A stretch of DNA of 64,000 nt from Streptomyces syringium. GTDB lineage: Bacteria; Actinomycetota; Actinomycetes; Streptomycetales; Streptomycetaceae. This document shows, piece after piece, positions 7,854 through 16,218 of this stretch (position 1 is the first letter of the stretch; each line of letters begins with the position of its first letter). Location of the stretch: NCBI RefSeq assembly GCF_017876625.1, contig NZ_JAGIOH010000001.1:6531501-6595500 (forward strand), written 5' to 3'. A model generated the notes under the pieces. That model saw only the letters and a list, made by a program, of their open reading frames with translations. It ran no database searches and had not been told where the DNA came from. A program made the position numbers and the translations under genes.

Positions 7854-9086
7854 CTACCGGTACTTCTTCAACTCCCGCCGCGCCAGCGACCGCTGGTGCA
7901 CCTCGTCCGGCCCGTCGGCCAGCCGCAGCGTCCGCGCCGCGGCCCACAGCTCGGCGAGCGGGAAGTCCTGGCCGACACCGCCCGCGCCGTGCAGCTGGAC
8001 CGCCTTGTCGATGATGCCGGCGACCGTGCGCGGCGTCGCGATCTTGATGGCCTGGATCTCCGTGTGCGCCCCGCGGTTGCCGACGGTGTCCATCAGCCAC
8101 GCGGTCTTCAGCACCAGCAGCCGCAACTGCTCGACCGCGACCCGGGAATCGGCGATCCACTCCTGGACGACGCCCTGCGCCGCCAGCGGCTTGCCGAACG
8201 CCGTGCGGTCCGTCGCGCGCCGGCACATCAGCTCGATGGCGCGCTCGGCCATGCCGATCAGGCGCATGCAGTGGTGGATCCGGCCGGGGCCGAGGCGGGC
8301 CTGGGCGATGGCGAACCCGCCGCCCTCCTCGCCGACGACGTTCGTCGCCGGGACGCGGACGCCGTCGAAGACCACCTCGGCGTGGCCGCCGTGGTAGTGG
8401 TCCTCGTAGCCGTAGACCCGCATGGCGCGCCTGACCTCGACGCCGGGGGTGTCGCGCGGGACCAGGACCATGGACTGCTGGCGGCGCGGGTCGGCGCCCT
8501 CGGGGTCGGTCTTGCCCATGACGATGAAGATCTCGCAACGGGGGTTCATCGCACCGGAGATGTACCACTTGCGACCGGTGATGACGTAGTCGTCGCCGTC
8601 CCGCTCGATCCGCGTCCCGATGTTCGTGGCGTCGGAGGAGGCGACCTCCGGCTCGGTCATCGCGAACGCGGACCGGATCTCGCCGGCGAGCAGCGGATGG
8701 AGCCAGCGCTTGCGCTGCTCCTCGGTGCCGAACTGGGCGAGCACCTCCATGTTCCCCGTGTCGGGGGCCGCGCAGTTCAGGGCGGTGGGGGCGAGCTGCG
8801 GGCTGCGGCCGGTGATCTCGGCGAGCGGCGCGTACTGGACGTTGGTCAGCCCGGCGCCGTGCTCCGCATCAGGCAGGCTGTGCTGGTCCACAAAGAAGAG
8901 GTTCCACAGCCCCCGCCGCCGGGCCTCGGCCTTCAGCTCCTCGACGACGGGCGGGGTGTCCCACGGGTCCGCGAGGGCGGCGCGCTGCTCCTCGGCGACC
9001 GCCTCCGCCGGGTACACGTGCTCGTCCATGAAGGCCAGCAGCTTGCCGCGCAGCTCCTCGGTGCGCGCGTCGAACGCGAAGTCCAT
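7854..9086 (-). CDS. Acyl-CoA dehydrogenase, ACAD10/11-like
   Basis: This 410-residue flavoprotein has the three-domain acyl-CoA dehydrogenase layout, with the FAMTEPEVASSDATN flavin-binding strand at about 140-155 and KWYISGAMNP after it. The C-terminal helical domain ends in LARRELKKYR. It should introduce a trans-2 double bond into an acyl-CoA. It is the second gene of a two-gene operon: the phosphotransferase-like gene stops 3 bases before its start. This pairing mirrors the fused kinase-like and dehydrogenase domains of eukaryotic ACAD10/ACAD11, which act on 4-hydroxyacyl-CoAs. Confidence 0.92.
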   Translation of the reverse strand: MDFAFDARTEELRGKLLAFMDEHVYPAEAVAEEQRAALADPWDTPPVVEELKAEARRRGLWNLFFVDQHSLPDAEHGAGLTNVQYAPLAEITGRSPQLAPTALNCAAPDTGNMEVLAQFGTEEQRKRWLHPLLAGEIRSAFAMTEPEVASSDATNIGTRIERDGDDYVITGRKWYISGAMNPRCEIFIVMGKTDPEGADPRRQQSMVLVPRDTPGVEVRRAMRVYGYEDHYHGGHAEVVFDGVRVPATNVVGEEGGGFAIAQARLGPGRIHHCMRLIGMAERAIELMCRRATDRTAFGKPLAAQGVVQEWIADSRVAVEQLRLLVLKTAWLMDTVGNRGAHTEIQAIKIATPRTVAGIIDKAVQLHGAGGVGQDFPLAELWAAARTLRLADGPDEVHQRSLARRELKKYR

Positions 9087-9089
9087 GGC

Positions 9090-10112
9090 TCAGCCCTTCC
9101 GGAGCGTGGTGAGGCCGCCTTCGACGAAGAGCGGCACGAGCTGCCCGATGCGGTCGAAGCCCGGGCCGAGGGTCCGGCCGAGCGTGTAGCGGTAGTGGAT
9201 GCCTTCGAGGATGACCGCGAGCTTGAAGTAGGCGAAGGCGGTGTACCAGGGGAGGGCGGAGACGTCGCGGCCCGAGCGCGCGGCGTAGCGCTCGACGATC
9301 TCGGCGGGCTCGGGATGGCCGGGGGCGTCGCGCGTGGTGGAGATCGGCGAGCCGGGAACGGGCCGCTGCTCGCTGTACATCATCAGCAGCCCGAGATCGG
9401 TGAGCGGGTCGCCGAGCGTGGACATCTCCCAGTCCAGGACGGCCTCGACGGTGCCGTCGGCGCCGATCAGGACGTTGTCCAGCCGGTAGTCGCCGTGCAC
9501 GACCGCGGGCGCGGGGGACTGCGGGAGCGCCGCGCCCAGCGCCTCGCGCAGTGCGTCGATCCCGGCCAGCTCGCGGTTCCTGGAGGCCTCCAGCTGCTTG
9601 CCCCAGCGCCGCAACTGCCGCTCCAGGAAGCCCTCCGGCCGCCCGAAGTCCCCGAGCCCCACCTCGTCGGGGTCCACGGCGTGCAGGGCCACGAGCGTGT
9701 CGGCGAGGCCGAGGACGACCTCGCGGGTCCGGACGGGGCCGAGAACGCCGAGCTGTTCGGCCGTGCGGTACGGCGTGCCGGTCACGAACTCCATGACGTA
9801 GAAGGGCGATCCGAGGACGTCCTCGTCCTCGCAGAGCGCGATCGCCCCGGGCACCGGCACGGCGGTGTCACGCAGCGCGCTGATCACCCGGTGCTCGCGC
9901 CCCATGTCATGGGCGGTGGCGAGCACGTGCCCGAGCGGCGGGCGGCGCACCACCCAGCGGCCGGTGCCGTCCGTGACGGCGTAGGTGAGGTTGGAACGTC
10001 CCCCCTCGATCAGCTCCGCGCCCAGCGGCCCGCGCACCAGCCCGGGCCGCTCCCGTTCCAGATACGCGCGCAGCCGTTCCAGGTCGAGCCCTGGGGGGTT
10101 GCCCTTGCTCAT
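9090..10112 (-). CDS. APH-fold phosphotransferase partnered with acyl-CoA dehydrogenase
   Basis: This 340-residue protein has an aminoglycoside-phosphotransferase-type kinase fold: VVHGDYRLDNVLI (Brenner-type catalytic loop) at about 186-198 and AVLDWEMSTLGDPLTDLG (metal-binding Asp) about 12 residues later. Antibiotic resistance is unlikely. In ACAD10/11 the equivalent domain phosphorylates 4-hydroxyacyl-CoA so the adjacent dehydrogenase can process it. The ATG at 10112 was chosen because GGAGGAG sits 5 to 6 bases before it; a GTG 15 bases upstream would overlap that site. It is translated just ahead of the dehydrogenase gene. Confidence 0.88.
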   Translation of the reverse strand: MSKGNPPGLDLERLRAYLERERPGLVRGPLGAELIEGGRSNLTYAVTDGTGRWVVRRPPLGHVLATAHDMGREHRVISALRDTAVPVPGAIALCEDEDVLGSPFYVMEFVTGTPYRTAEQLGVLGPVRTREVVLGLADTLVALHAVDPDEVGLGDFGRPEGFLERQLRRWGKQLEASRNRELAGIDALREALGAALPQSPAPAVVHGDYRLDNVLIGADGTVEAVLDWEMSTLGDPLTDLGLLMMYSEQRPVPGSPISTTRDAPGHPEPAEIVERYAARSGRDVSALPWYTAFAYFKLAVILEGIHYRYTLGRTLGPGFDRIGQLVPLFVEGGLTTLRKG

Positions 10113-10166
10113 CGAGTGCTCCTCCACGGGGAGTTGAACATACGGACGTGCGGTCCCCGATCATGA

Positions 10167-10182
10167 TGCCGACCGGTCGGTA
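10167..10182. promoter_or_regulatory. TetR-type operator B2 upstream of the phosphotransferase/ACAD operon
   Basis: TGCCGACCGGTCGGTA contains the perfect 12-bp palindrome CCGACCGGTCGG (10169-10180). It lies 55 bases upstream of the phosphotransferase start and resembles B1 at 4523. The TetR encoded at 7153 is the likely ligand. Confidence 0.65.
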
Positions 10183-10278
10183 TGCCGTCTAGGGGCACCC
10201 GGAAAGAAAGTGGTCCGCCGGCCCGTCTCCCCGGCCGCCGGCCGCCCCCGGGCCGGCCGGCCCGGGGGCGCGCACGGA

Positions 10279-11220
10279 TCAGGCGTGGCAGGCCATCGGT
10301 TTGCCGCCGTTCATCGTCATCATGTCCCCGAGGACCTCCGGCAGGTTCAGCGGGGCGCCCCACGGCAGCCCCTCCAGCTCGGCGTAGGCGCGGTGCAGAT
10401 TGGCGACCAGGCGCTCGCTCTCGCGCAGCGACGCGAACGCGCCGAGATCCGCCTCGCGAGCGGCCTCCAGCGGGGTGCGCCCCGCCGCGTGGGAGGTGCG
10501 GGCCAGCTCGTCGACGTACCGCAGATAGGCCTCCGTGGCGTCGTACACCCCTGGGTCGGTGACGCGGCCGTGGCCGGGCACCACGATCCGGGCGTCGAGC
10601 GAGCGCAGCCGCTCCAGGGCGCGCAGCGATCCCGCGAGGGAGCCCATCATGAGGAAGGGGGTGCCGCCGTTGAAGATCAGGTCGCCGGTGAAGACGATGC
10701 CCTGCTCCGGCAGCCAGGCGACGGTGTCGCCGACGGTGTGGGCGACACCCGGGTGGATCAGGCGCACCTCGATGTCGCCGACGTGGACGGTGAGCGTGTC
10801 GGAGTAGGTGAGGGTGGCGGGGGTGATGGCGACCTCGCCGTAGTCGACCCCGGGCCAGATGCCGTGCAGCTGGTGCCCCGCGGCGAGGGTCTCCTCGCGG
10901 CAGGCCGTGTGCCCCACGACGGTGGCCTCGGGGAACACGCAGTTGCCGTAGGTGTGGTCGCCGTGGTGGTGGGTGTTGACCACGGTGGTGGGCAGCGGGG
11001 CGCCGCTGTCGGTGACGGCGGCGCGCAGCAGGCGCGCCCGCCGCTCGGTCGCGGCGGTGTCGATCAGCAGGGTCCGGCCGCCGGCCGTCACGAACCCGGC
11101 GTTGTTCAGGCACCAGCCGCCGTCGGGCTGGACGAACGCGCTCACCCCCGGTGCGAGCGGGACCGTGTACGGCTCCGTATCCGCCGGTTCGACGGCTCGG
11201 ACGGTGGTCGAGCTGGACAT
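10279..11220 (-). CDS. Metallo-beta-lactamase-fold hydrolase
   Basis: This 313-residue protein has the MBL zinc motif THHHGDH with His84, His86, Asp88 and His89, further ligands in GVAHTVGD and FTGDLIFNGG, and the terminal PGHGRVTD motif. It belongs to the broad glyoxalase II/quinoprotein-thioesterase-like MBL class; true beta-lactamase activity is not indicated. No signal peptide is visible. It is a single gene with a TetR-like inverted repeat 43-62 bases upstream, and it follows the MarR gene on the same strand. Confidence 0.85.
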   Translation of the reverse strand: MSSSTTVRAVEPADTEPYTVPLAPGVSAFVQPDGGWCLNNAGFVTAGGRTLLIDTAATERRARLLRAAVTDSGAPLPTTVVNTHHHGDHTYGNCVFPEATVVGHTACREETLAAGHQLHGIWPGVDYGEVAITPATLTYSDTLTVHVGDIEVRLIHPGVAHTVGDTVAWLPEQGIVFTGDLIFNGGTPFLMMGSLAGSLRALERLRSLDARIVVPGHGRVTDPGVYDATEAYLRYVDELARTSHAAGRTPLEAAREADLGAFASLRESERLVANLHRAYAELEGLPWGAPLNLPEVLGDMMTMNGGKPMACHA

Positions 11221-11262
11221 CGCTGGCCTCCCCTGGTGTCCGCGCGGGCGCGCGGATCGGAC

Positions 11263-11282
11263 TGACCGTCAGAATACGGTCA
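11263..11282. promoter_or_regulatory. Inverted repeat upstream of the metallo-hydrolase gene
   Basis: TGACCGT and ACGGTCA are perfect complementary arms separated by 6 bases. A CTGACCGTCAG mini-palindrome overlaps the left arm. The site is in the probable promoter of the MBL gene and looks like a TetR-family operator, but the regulator is unknown. Confidence 0.45.
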
Positions 11283-11305
11283 CCCTCCGGCCGGGGGAGG
11301 GCAGG

Positions 11306-11743
11306 TCAGCCACGGCGCTCCAGGCCCGGGCGCAGCCGCTCCAGCAGGCCGTAGAGCGCGGTGCGCTCCTCCTCGTCGAGGGCGTCGAGCGCGCTGTGCG
11401 TGGCCTGCATCTCGGCCCGGACGCGCTGGATGGTCTCCAGGCCCTCGTCGGTGGCGACCACGTTCTTCACGCGGCGGTCGCGGGGGTCGGGCTCGCGGCG
11501 GACCAGGCCGCGCGATTCGAGGCGGTCCACGATGCCGGTGACATTGGAGGCGTCACAGACCAGCAGGGTGGCGAGGCCGCGCATCGGCACCGGGCCCTTG
11601 AGCTGGGCGAGCAGTTTCGCCTGGACGGAGGTGAGCCCGTGCCGGGCGGCGGCGGCCGCGAAGTCCTGCCACTGGGCGGTGCCGAGCGCCGCCACCAGCT
11701 CCAGGAGCTGGGCCTTGGTCGGGGGCTGGGGGGTCGCGGTCAT
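11306..11743 (-). CDS. MarR-family transcriptional regulator
   Basis: This 145-residue protein has the MarR winged helix: LTSVQAKLLAQL, RGLATLLVCDASNVTGIVDRL (recognition helix at about 60-75), and the wing DPRDRRVKNV with its conserved DxRxR motif. It is divergent from an MFS exporter, and the 139-bp gap holds two inverted repeats. This is the standard arrangement for a repressor controlling an efflux pump and itself. The ligand is unknown. Confidence 0.9.
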   Translation of the reverse strand: MTATPQPPTKAQLLELVAALGTAQWQDFAAAAARHGLTSVQAKLLAQLKGPVPMRGLATLLVCDASNVTGIVDRLESRGLVRREPDPRDRRVKNVVATDEGLETIQRVRAEMQATHSALDALDEEERTALYGLLERLRPGLERRG

Positions 11744-11755
11744 GGTTGAAGTGTA

Positions 11756-11769
11756 CTCAAGAGCTTGAG
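11756..11769. promoter_or_regulatory. Candidate MarR operator 1 (CTCAAG-AG-CTTGAG)
   Basis: Perfect 6-bp arms CTCAAG and CTTGAG with a 2-base centre, 13 bases upstream of the marR start codon. A second TCAAG-containing inverted repeat occurs at 11825, which strengthens the case that both are bound by the MarR dimer. Confidence 0.5.
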
Positions 11770-11824
11770 CCCGTAAAACATTAACTTGACTATGTGAACT
11801 ATTTCGACTTACCGTGCATCGAGT

Positions 11825-11843
11825 TGCTTGACGATCTCAAGCA
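11825..11843. promoter_or_regulatory. Candidate MarR operator 2 (TGCTTGA-N5-TCAAGCA)
   Basis: Perfect 7-bp arms with a 5-base spacer, 40 bases upstream of the MFS start codon and sharing the CTTGA/TCAAG core with the site at 11756. The intervening AT-rich stretch (TTGACT near 11784) probably holds the divergent promoters. Confidence 0.5.
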
Positions 11844-11882
11844 TCCATGTCGTGAAGTAACTCGAAGGACCCGCCACCCCTC

Positions 11883-13394
11883 ATGAGCACCCAAGCCACC
11901 ACCGCACCAGGCGGCAAGCAGCGGAACGAGACGTTCGCCGAAACAGCAACGATCTTCGCCCTGAGCCTCGCCGCCATGGTCGTCTCGATGATGCAGACGC
12001 TGGTCGTGCCGATCCTCGGCCTCATCCAGAAGGACCTCGAAACCTCCTCGGCCGATGTCAGCTGGGTCACCACCGCCACCCTGCTCTCCGCCGCGGTCTT
12101 CACCCCGCTGCTGGGCCGCTTCGGCGACCAGCACGGCAAGAAGAAGACCCTCGTCGGCGTGCTGATCGTCATGGTCGCGGGCTCGGTCCTCGCGGCCGTC
12201 ACGCACTCCCTGCTGTGGCTCATCGTCGGCCGGGTGCTCCAGGGTGCCGCCACCGCGATCTTCCCGCTCGCGCTGTCCGTCCTGCGGGAAGAGGTCCGCC
12301 CCGCGAAGCTGCCCGGCGCGATGGCCATGGTCAGCGGCACCCTCGCGTTCGGCAGCGGCCTCGCGCTCGTCGCCACCGGGCTGCTGACCTCCGGCGACAA
12401 CCCCGATTACCGCAGTGCCTTCTGGCTGGCCACCGGCCTCGCCGCGCTCGCCCTGCTCGCCGTCGTCCTCCTCGTCCCCGCCACCCGGGAGACCACCGGC
12501 GGCCGCACCGACGTCCTCGGCGCGCTGAGCCTCGCCGCCACCCTCGTCCTGCTCCTGCTGCCCATCACCCAGGGCCACGAGTGGGGCTGGTCCTCCGTCC
12601 GGACGATCGGCTGCTTCGCCGGCGCCGTGGTGATGGCCGCCGTCTGGACGTTCATCGAACGCACGGTGCGCGAGCCGCTGGTCGACATGAGGATGTTCTC
12701 CCACCGTCCGGTGCTCTTCGCGAACATCGCCGGTCTGCTCGTCGGCTTCGGCTCCTTCGCGCTCTTCATCGGCGTCTCCTACCTCGTGCAGATGCCGTCG
12801 AAGATCGCCGGTTACGGCTTCGACGCCAGTGTCCTGCGCGCCTCCGTCCAGTTCCTGCTGCCCAGCACGATCGTCTCGCTGCTCGCGGCCCCCGTCGGCG
12901 GCCAGCTCGTCCGCCACAAGGGCCCGCGCCTGGTGCTGCTGCTCGCCGCGCTCATCGGCACCGCGGGCTTCGTCTGGATCGCCCTCGACCACGAGCACGC
13001 CTTCTCCGTCATCGCCGCCGGCATGTTCGTCGGCGCGGCCATCAGCTTCGGCTACGCCGCCATGCCCGCAGTGATCGTCGCCAGTGTGCCGCCCCGCCAG
13101 ACCGGCATCGCCAACGGCATCAACTCCATCTCCCGCTCGACCGGCAGTGCCATCGGCAGCGCGATGATCACCACGGTGCTCGCCTCCAAGAGCCTCGAGC
13201 ACCTGCCGCCCGGTGCACCGAAGCTTCCCGCGGAGAGCCAGTTCACGCTGACCTTCGTGATCGCGGGCACCGCGTTCCTGCTGGTCGCGTTCGTCGCCTG
13301 GTGGGGCCTGCGCAGGATCCACGGCCCGCGCCCGGCCGAAGTGGCGGACCACTCCGCCACGGCGGACGCTGGGACCGCATCCGCCCACGCCTGA
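11883..13394 (+). CDS. MFS multidrug exporter, DHA2 (14-TM) type
   Basis: This 503-residue membrane protein has about 14 hydrophobic segments. Motif A occurs after TM2 (GRFGDQHGKKKTL at about 80-92) and the motif-C-like glycine-rich helix near residue 150 (GTLAFGSGLAL). DHA2 transporters export drugs or endogenous antibiotics by proton antiport. It is divergent from a MarR regulator, so it is probably derepressed by its own substrate. GAAGGA lies upstream of the start, and a quinone oxidoreductase follows in the same direction. Confidence 0.9.
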   Translation: MSTQATTAPGGKQRNETFAETATIFALSLAAMVVSMMQTLVVPILGLIQKDLETSSADVSWVTTATLLSAAVFTPLLGRFGDQHGKKKTLVGVLIVMVAGSVLAAVTHSLLWLIVGRVLQGAATAIFPLALSVLREEVRPAKLPGAMAMVSGTLAFGSGLALVATGLLTSGDNPDYRSAFWLATGLAALALLAVVLLVPATRETTGGRTDVLGALSLAATLVLLLLPITQGHEWGWSSVRTIGCFAGAVVMAAVWTFIERTVREPLVDMRMFSHRPVLFANIAGLLVGFGSFALFIGVSYLVQMPSKIAGYGFDASVLRASVQFLLPSTIVSLLAAPVGGQLVRHKGPRLVLLLAALIGTAGFVWIALDHEHAFSVIAAGMFVGAAISFGYAAMPAVIVASVPPRQTGIANGINSISRSTGSAIGSAMITTVLASKSLEHLPPGAPKLPAESQFTLTFVIAGTAFLLVAFVAWWGLRRIHGPRPAEVADHSATADAGTASAHA

Positions 13395-13414
13395 CCCACC
13401 GGCCCCGCTCACGC

Positions 13415-13435
13415 TATCCCGTATCCCGTATCCCG
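13415..13435 (+). repeat. Triplicate 7-bp tandem repeat (TATCCCG)
   Basis: Three exact TATCCCG units sit just upstream of the ribosome site (TAAGGAG) of the next gene. Copy number could vary by slippage and alter spacing in the leader. Confidence 0.7.
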
Positions 13436-13449
13436 TAAGGAGCACCACC

Positions 13450-14370
13450 ATGAAGGCCATCAGCTACCGCGCCTACGGCGGACCCGAGGTCCTGGAGTTC
13501 GGCGAGCTCCCCGAGCCCAAGGTGGGCCCGGACTCGGTCCTGGTCAAGGTCAGGGCCGCGGCCGTCAACCCCGTCGACTGGAAGGCCCAGGCGGGCTACC
13601 TCGACGGCATGCTCCAGGCCGTCTTCCCGGTCGTGCCGGGCTGGGACGTCTCCGGCGTCGTCGTCGCCCTGGGCGCGGACACCCCCGAGTTCGCGATCGG
13701 CGACGAGGTCATGGGCTACGTCCGTGAGGACCTCCTCTCCCGTGGCACCTTCGCCGAGTACGTGGCCGCGCCGGTGCGCACCCTCGCGCGCAAGCCGGCC
13801 AACCTCACCTTCGAGCAGGCCGCGGGCATTCCGCTGGCGGGCCTGACCGCCTACCAGGCGTTGCGGGCGGCCGGCACCGGCGAGGGGGACACCGTCCTGG
13901 TGCACGCCGCCGCCGGCGGTGTCGGCACCATGGCCGTACAGCTCGCCAAGCACCTCGGGGCCCGCGTCATCGGCACGGCGGGCGAGCGCAACCACGACTA
14001 CCTCCGCGCGCTGGGCGCCGAGCCCGTCACCTACGGGGACGGCCTGGCCGGGCGGGTGCGCGCCCTGGCGCCCGAGGGCGTCGACGTGGTCCTCGACCTG
14101 GTCGGTGGCGGAACGATCCACACCTCGCCCGAGGTGACCGCCCCCGGCGCCCGGCTGATCTCCATCGCGGACCCGGAGGTGGCGGCCCTCGGCGGCCGCC
14201 TGCTGTGGGTCCGCCCCGACGCCGCCGACCTCACCGCGCTCAGCCACCTGGCGGAGCAGGGTGTGCTGACGGTCGAGGTCGCGGAGGTGTTCCCGCTGGA
14301 GAAGACGGCGGACGCGCAGCGGCTGAGTGCGGAGGGGCATACGCGGGGGAAGATCGTGGTTACGGTCTGA
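13450..14370 (+). CDS. NADP-dependent quinone-oxidoreductase-like MDR enzyme
   Basis: This 306-residue zinc-independent medium-chain reductase begins MKAISYRAYGGPEVLEFGEL, typical of quinone oxidoreductases. It has the catalytic-domain stretch AAAVNPVDWKAQAGY, then the nucleotide-binding motif AAAGGVGTMAVQLAK at about 157-171. No structural-zinc cysteines are present. It should reduce quinones or enones with NADPH. It starts 55 bases after the MFS exporter, with a strong AAGGAG ribosome site, so the two may be co-transcribed as a detoxification pair. Confidence 0.88.
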   Translation: MKAISYRAYGGPEVLEFGELPEPKVGPDSVLVKVRAAAVNPVDWKAQAGYLDGMLQAVFPVVPGWDVSGVVVALGADTPEFAIGDEVMGYVREDLLSRGTFAEYVAAPVRTLARKPANLTFEQAAGIPLAGLTAYQALRAAGTGEGDTVLVHAAAGGVGTMAVQLAKHLGARVIGTAGERNHDYLRALGAEPVTYGDGLAGRVRALAPEGVDVVLDLVGGGTIHTSPEVTAPGARLISIADPEVAALGGRLLWVRPDAADLTALSHLAEQGVLTVEVAEVFPLEKTADAQRLSAEGHTRGKIVVTV

Positions 14371-14755
14371 CGCGTTCGCCGGCGGCGGGCTGTGGGGTTT
14401 GGGCTTCGCCCCGTTGCGGGTTCGCCTGCGGCGGGCTGGTGGGGTTGGGCCGTCAGCCCTGTGCGGCGCCGTTTCCCGCCTTCGGCGGGTGGTGGGGTTT
14501 GGGCCGTCGGCCCCTGTGCGGGCCCGGTCGTGGGGCGGGCCCGTGCCGCTCCGGTGGGTCGCGGGGCCGCTTCGCTTTACGCCCCGCGACCCACCTGCGC
14601 GTCCCGAGCCCTCACGCCGGTGAGCCTGCGGCGCCTCCGCCCCTGGGGGGAGGAGGGGCTGGTTACCCGGCACGCCATCACGTCCGTGGACGGGCCCGCG
14701 GCGCCTCCGCCCTTGGGCGGGGAGGGTTGGGTACCCCCCGGCCGCAGTGGCCCGT
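14371..14755. other. Gene-free, repeat-rich GC intergenic region
   Basis: I see no gene here. It holds four imperfect copies of a GTGGGGTTTGGGC-type motif between 14388 and 14512, and a roughly 70-bp imperfect direct duplication (CGGCGCCTCCGCCC cores at 14629 and 14699, each followed by GGGGAGG and GGTTACCC or GGGTACCC). Such low-complexity stretches are common between convergent Streptomyces genes, as here. Confidence 0.6.
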
Positions 14756-15295
14756 CTACTGCCGGCCGCCGGTTTCGTCCCGCGTCCCCGTCAGGCGTTC
14801 GTACGCCTCCAGGCCGTCCGGGACCCAGTCCCACTCCGGGAGACGGGCCGTCAGCTCCTCGTCGGTGAGGAAGGCGTGCCAGGCGACCTCCTCGGCCTGG
14901 GGCTCGACCGGCAGGTCGCACCGCACCTCGTAGACCGCCGACCACCACGAGTGCTCCGGCGTGCGGTAGAGGAAGCGGAACAGCGGCGTGGGGGCGGGCA
15001 GGCCGCTGACGCCCAGTTCCTCCTCGGCCTCGCGCAGCGCCGCCGTGTCGTACGACTCGCCGGCTCCGACCACGCCGCCCACGAACATGTCGTAGCGCGA
15101 GGGGAAGACGAGCTTCGTGGCGGTGCGGCGGTGTACGAAGATCCGCCCCGCGCCGTCCCTGGCCAGGACGAAGACACAGCGGTGGCGCAGCCCGCGTGCG
15201 TAGGCCTCGCCGCGGGGCGCCTGTCCCACGACCTCGTCCCGCTCGTCGACGATGTCCAGCAGCTCGTCGGCCGGCAGCCCGCTCTGATCGGTCAT
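14756..15295 (-). CDS. NUDIX hydrolase
   Basis: This 179-residue protein carries a full Nudix box, GVVGAGESYDTAALREAEEE then LGV (pattern G-x5-E-x7-REUxEExGU), after an N-terminal strand LLDIVDERDEVVGQA typical of the isopentenyl-diphosphate-isomerase-like Nudix branch. It hydrolyses a nucleoside-diphosphate-linked or related pyrophosphate substrate, which cannot be specified. An alternative ATG 9 bases upstream (15304) is possible. It follows the EamA gene after a 35-bp gap on the same strand and is probably co-transcribed. Confidence 0.88.
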   Translation of the reverse strand: MTDQSGLPADELLDIVDERDEVVGQAPRGEAYARGLRHRCVFVLARDGAGRIFVHRRTATKLVFPSRYDMFVGGVVGAGESYDTAALREAEEELGVSGLPAPTPLFRFLYRTPEHSWWSAVYEVRCDLPVEPQAEEVAWHAFLTDEELTARLPEWDWVPDGLEAYERLTGTRDETGGRQ

Positions 15296-15330
15296 GCGGT
15301 CCATCCAACCAGCAGGCCCGCGTGCGCGGC

Positions 15331-16218
15331 TCAGCGCGGTGGGAGGTCGCGTACCCGGCCCGGTTCGCCCACTCCGGCCGGCATCGCCGGGTGGTGGCCG
15401 ATCAGCGCGATGCCGGTCACGATCGCCGCCAGCCCCGCCGCCTCCCAGGCCAGCGCCGCAGGCGTGGTCCGTACCTGGTCCCCCAGGAACCCCACCCCGC
15501 ACACGATGCCCGCCAGGGGCTGGGCCGCCGTCAGCGCGGGCAGCGACAACCGCAGCGGGGCCGTCTCGAAGGCGCTCTGCACGAACACCAGCCCCACCAG
15601 GCCGAGGGCCAGCACCGCGTACGGCTGCCAGCTCAGCAGCAGCGCGGCCCAGCCGCCGCTGTGCAGCCGCTGGCCGCTCAGCCGGGTCAGGGCGTCCTGC
15701 ACGCCGTACAGCAGCCCCGCCGCCGCGCCCAGCAGTGCCGCCTCCACGACCACCCGGACCCGTCTGGAGGCCGCAGCCAGCAGCAGCGCCGTGCCCACCA
15801 TCGGGCCGATGAACAGCCACTGGCGCAGGGGATCGGCGGGGGTTTCCCCGCCGTGCGGGCGGCCCGCGACGATGAACGCCGTCACCCCGCCCGCCAGCAG
15901 CCACAGCCCGCCCCACCCCGCCGGTCCGAGCGGCTGCCCGGTCTGCCACCGGGAGAGGGCCATCGCGAACAGCAGGTTCGTCGCCAGCAGCGGCTCCACC
16001 AGCGAGATCTCGCCCCGGCCGAGTGCCATCGCGCCGAGGGCCGTGCCGCACACCATGAGCCCGATGCCGGCCAGCCAGCGGGGCATCCGGGCGAGGTCCA
16101 GCAGCAGCCGGAAGGAGAGGAAGTCGCTCATCGGGGCGTGCTGGGCCGCGTTCTGCTGGAGTACGAATCCGGCACCCAGGCAGCACGCCGCACTCAGGGC
16201 GAAGACGAAGACCGACAC
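15331..16218 (-). CDS. EamA/DMT-superfamily permease
   Basis: This 295-residue integral membrane protein has about ten hydrophobic helices in two EamA-like halves. The first opens with FALSAACCLGAGFVLQQNAA, and the typical EISLVEPLLATNLLFAMAL helix is near residue 70. Members export metabolites or small solutes, and no substrate can be assigned. It lies upstream of the NUDIX gene in the same direction. The region upstream (16219-16563) separates it from a divergent gene. Confidence 0.82.
   Translation of the reverse strand: MSVFVFALSAACCLGAGFVLQQNAAQHAPMSDFLSFRLLLDLARMPRWLAGIGLMVCGTALGAMALGRGEISLVEPLLATNLLFAMALSRWQTGQPLGPAGWGGLWLLAGGVTAFIVAGRPHGGETPADPLRQWLFIGPMVGTALLLAAASRRVRVVVEAALLGAAAGLLYGVQDALTRLSGQRLHSGGWAALLLSWQPYAVLALGLVGLVFVQSAFETAPLRLSLPALTAAQPLAGIVCGVGFLGDQVRTTPAALAWEAAGLAAIVTGIALIGHHPAMPAGVGEPGRVRDLPPR

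Noticed and set aside
9090..10112. Aminoglycoside resistance phosphotransferase
   Set aside because: The kinase-like fold is coupled to an acyl-CoA dehydrogenase gene, which points to lipid metabolism.
7080..10166. Long plus-strand open frame opposite the acyl-CoA dehydrogenase and phosphotransferase genes
   Set aside because: Antisense shadow; the minus-strand proteins have clear motifs and good ribosome sites.
11756..11769. CTCAAG-AG-CTTGAG as a SoxR target
   Set aside because: SoxR boxes have a 4-base spacer between these arms; here it is 2, and the adjacent MarR is a better candidate.
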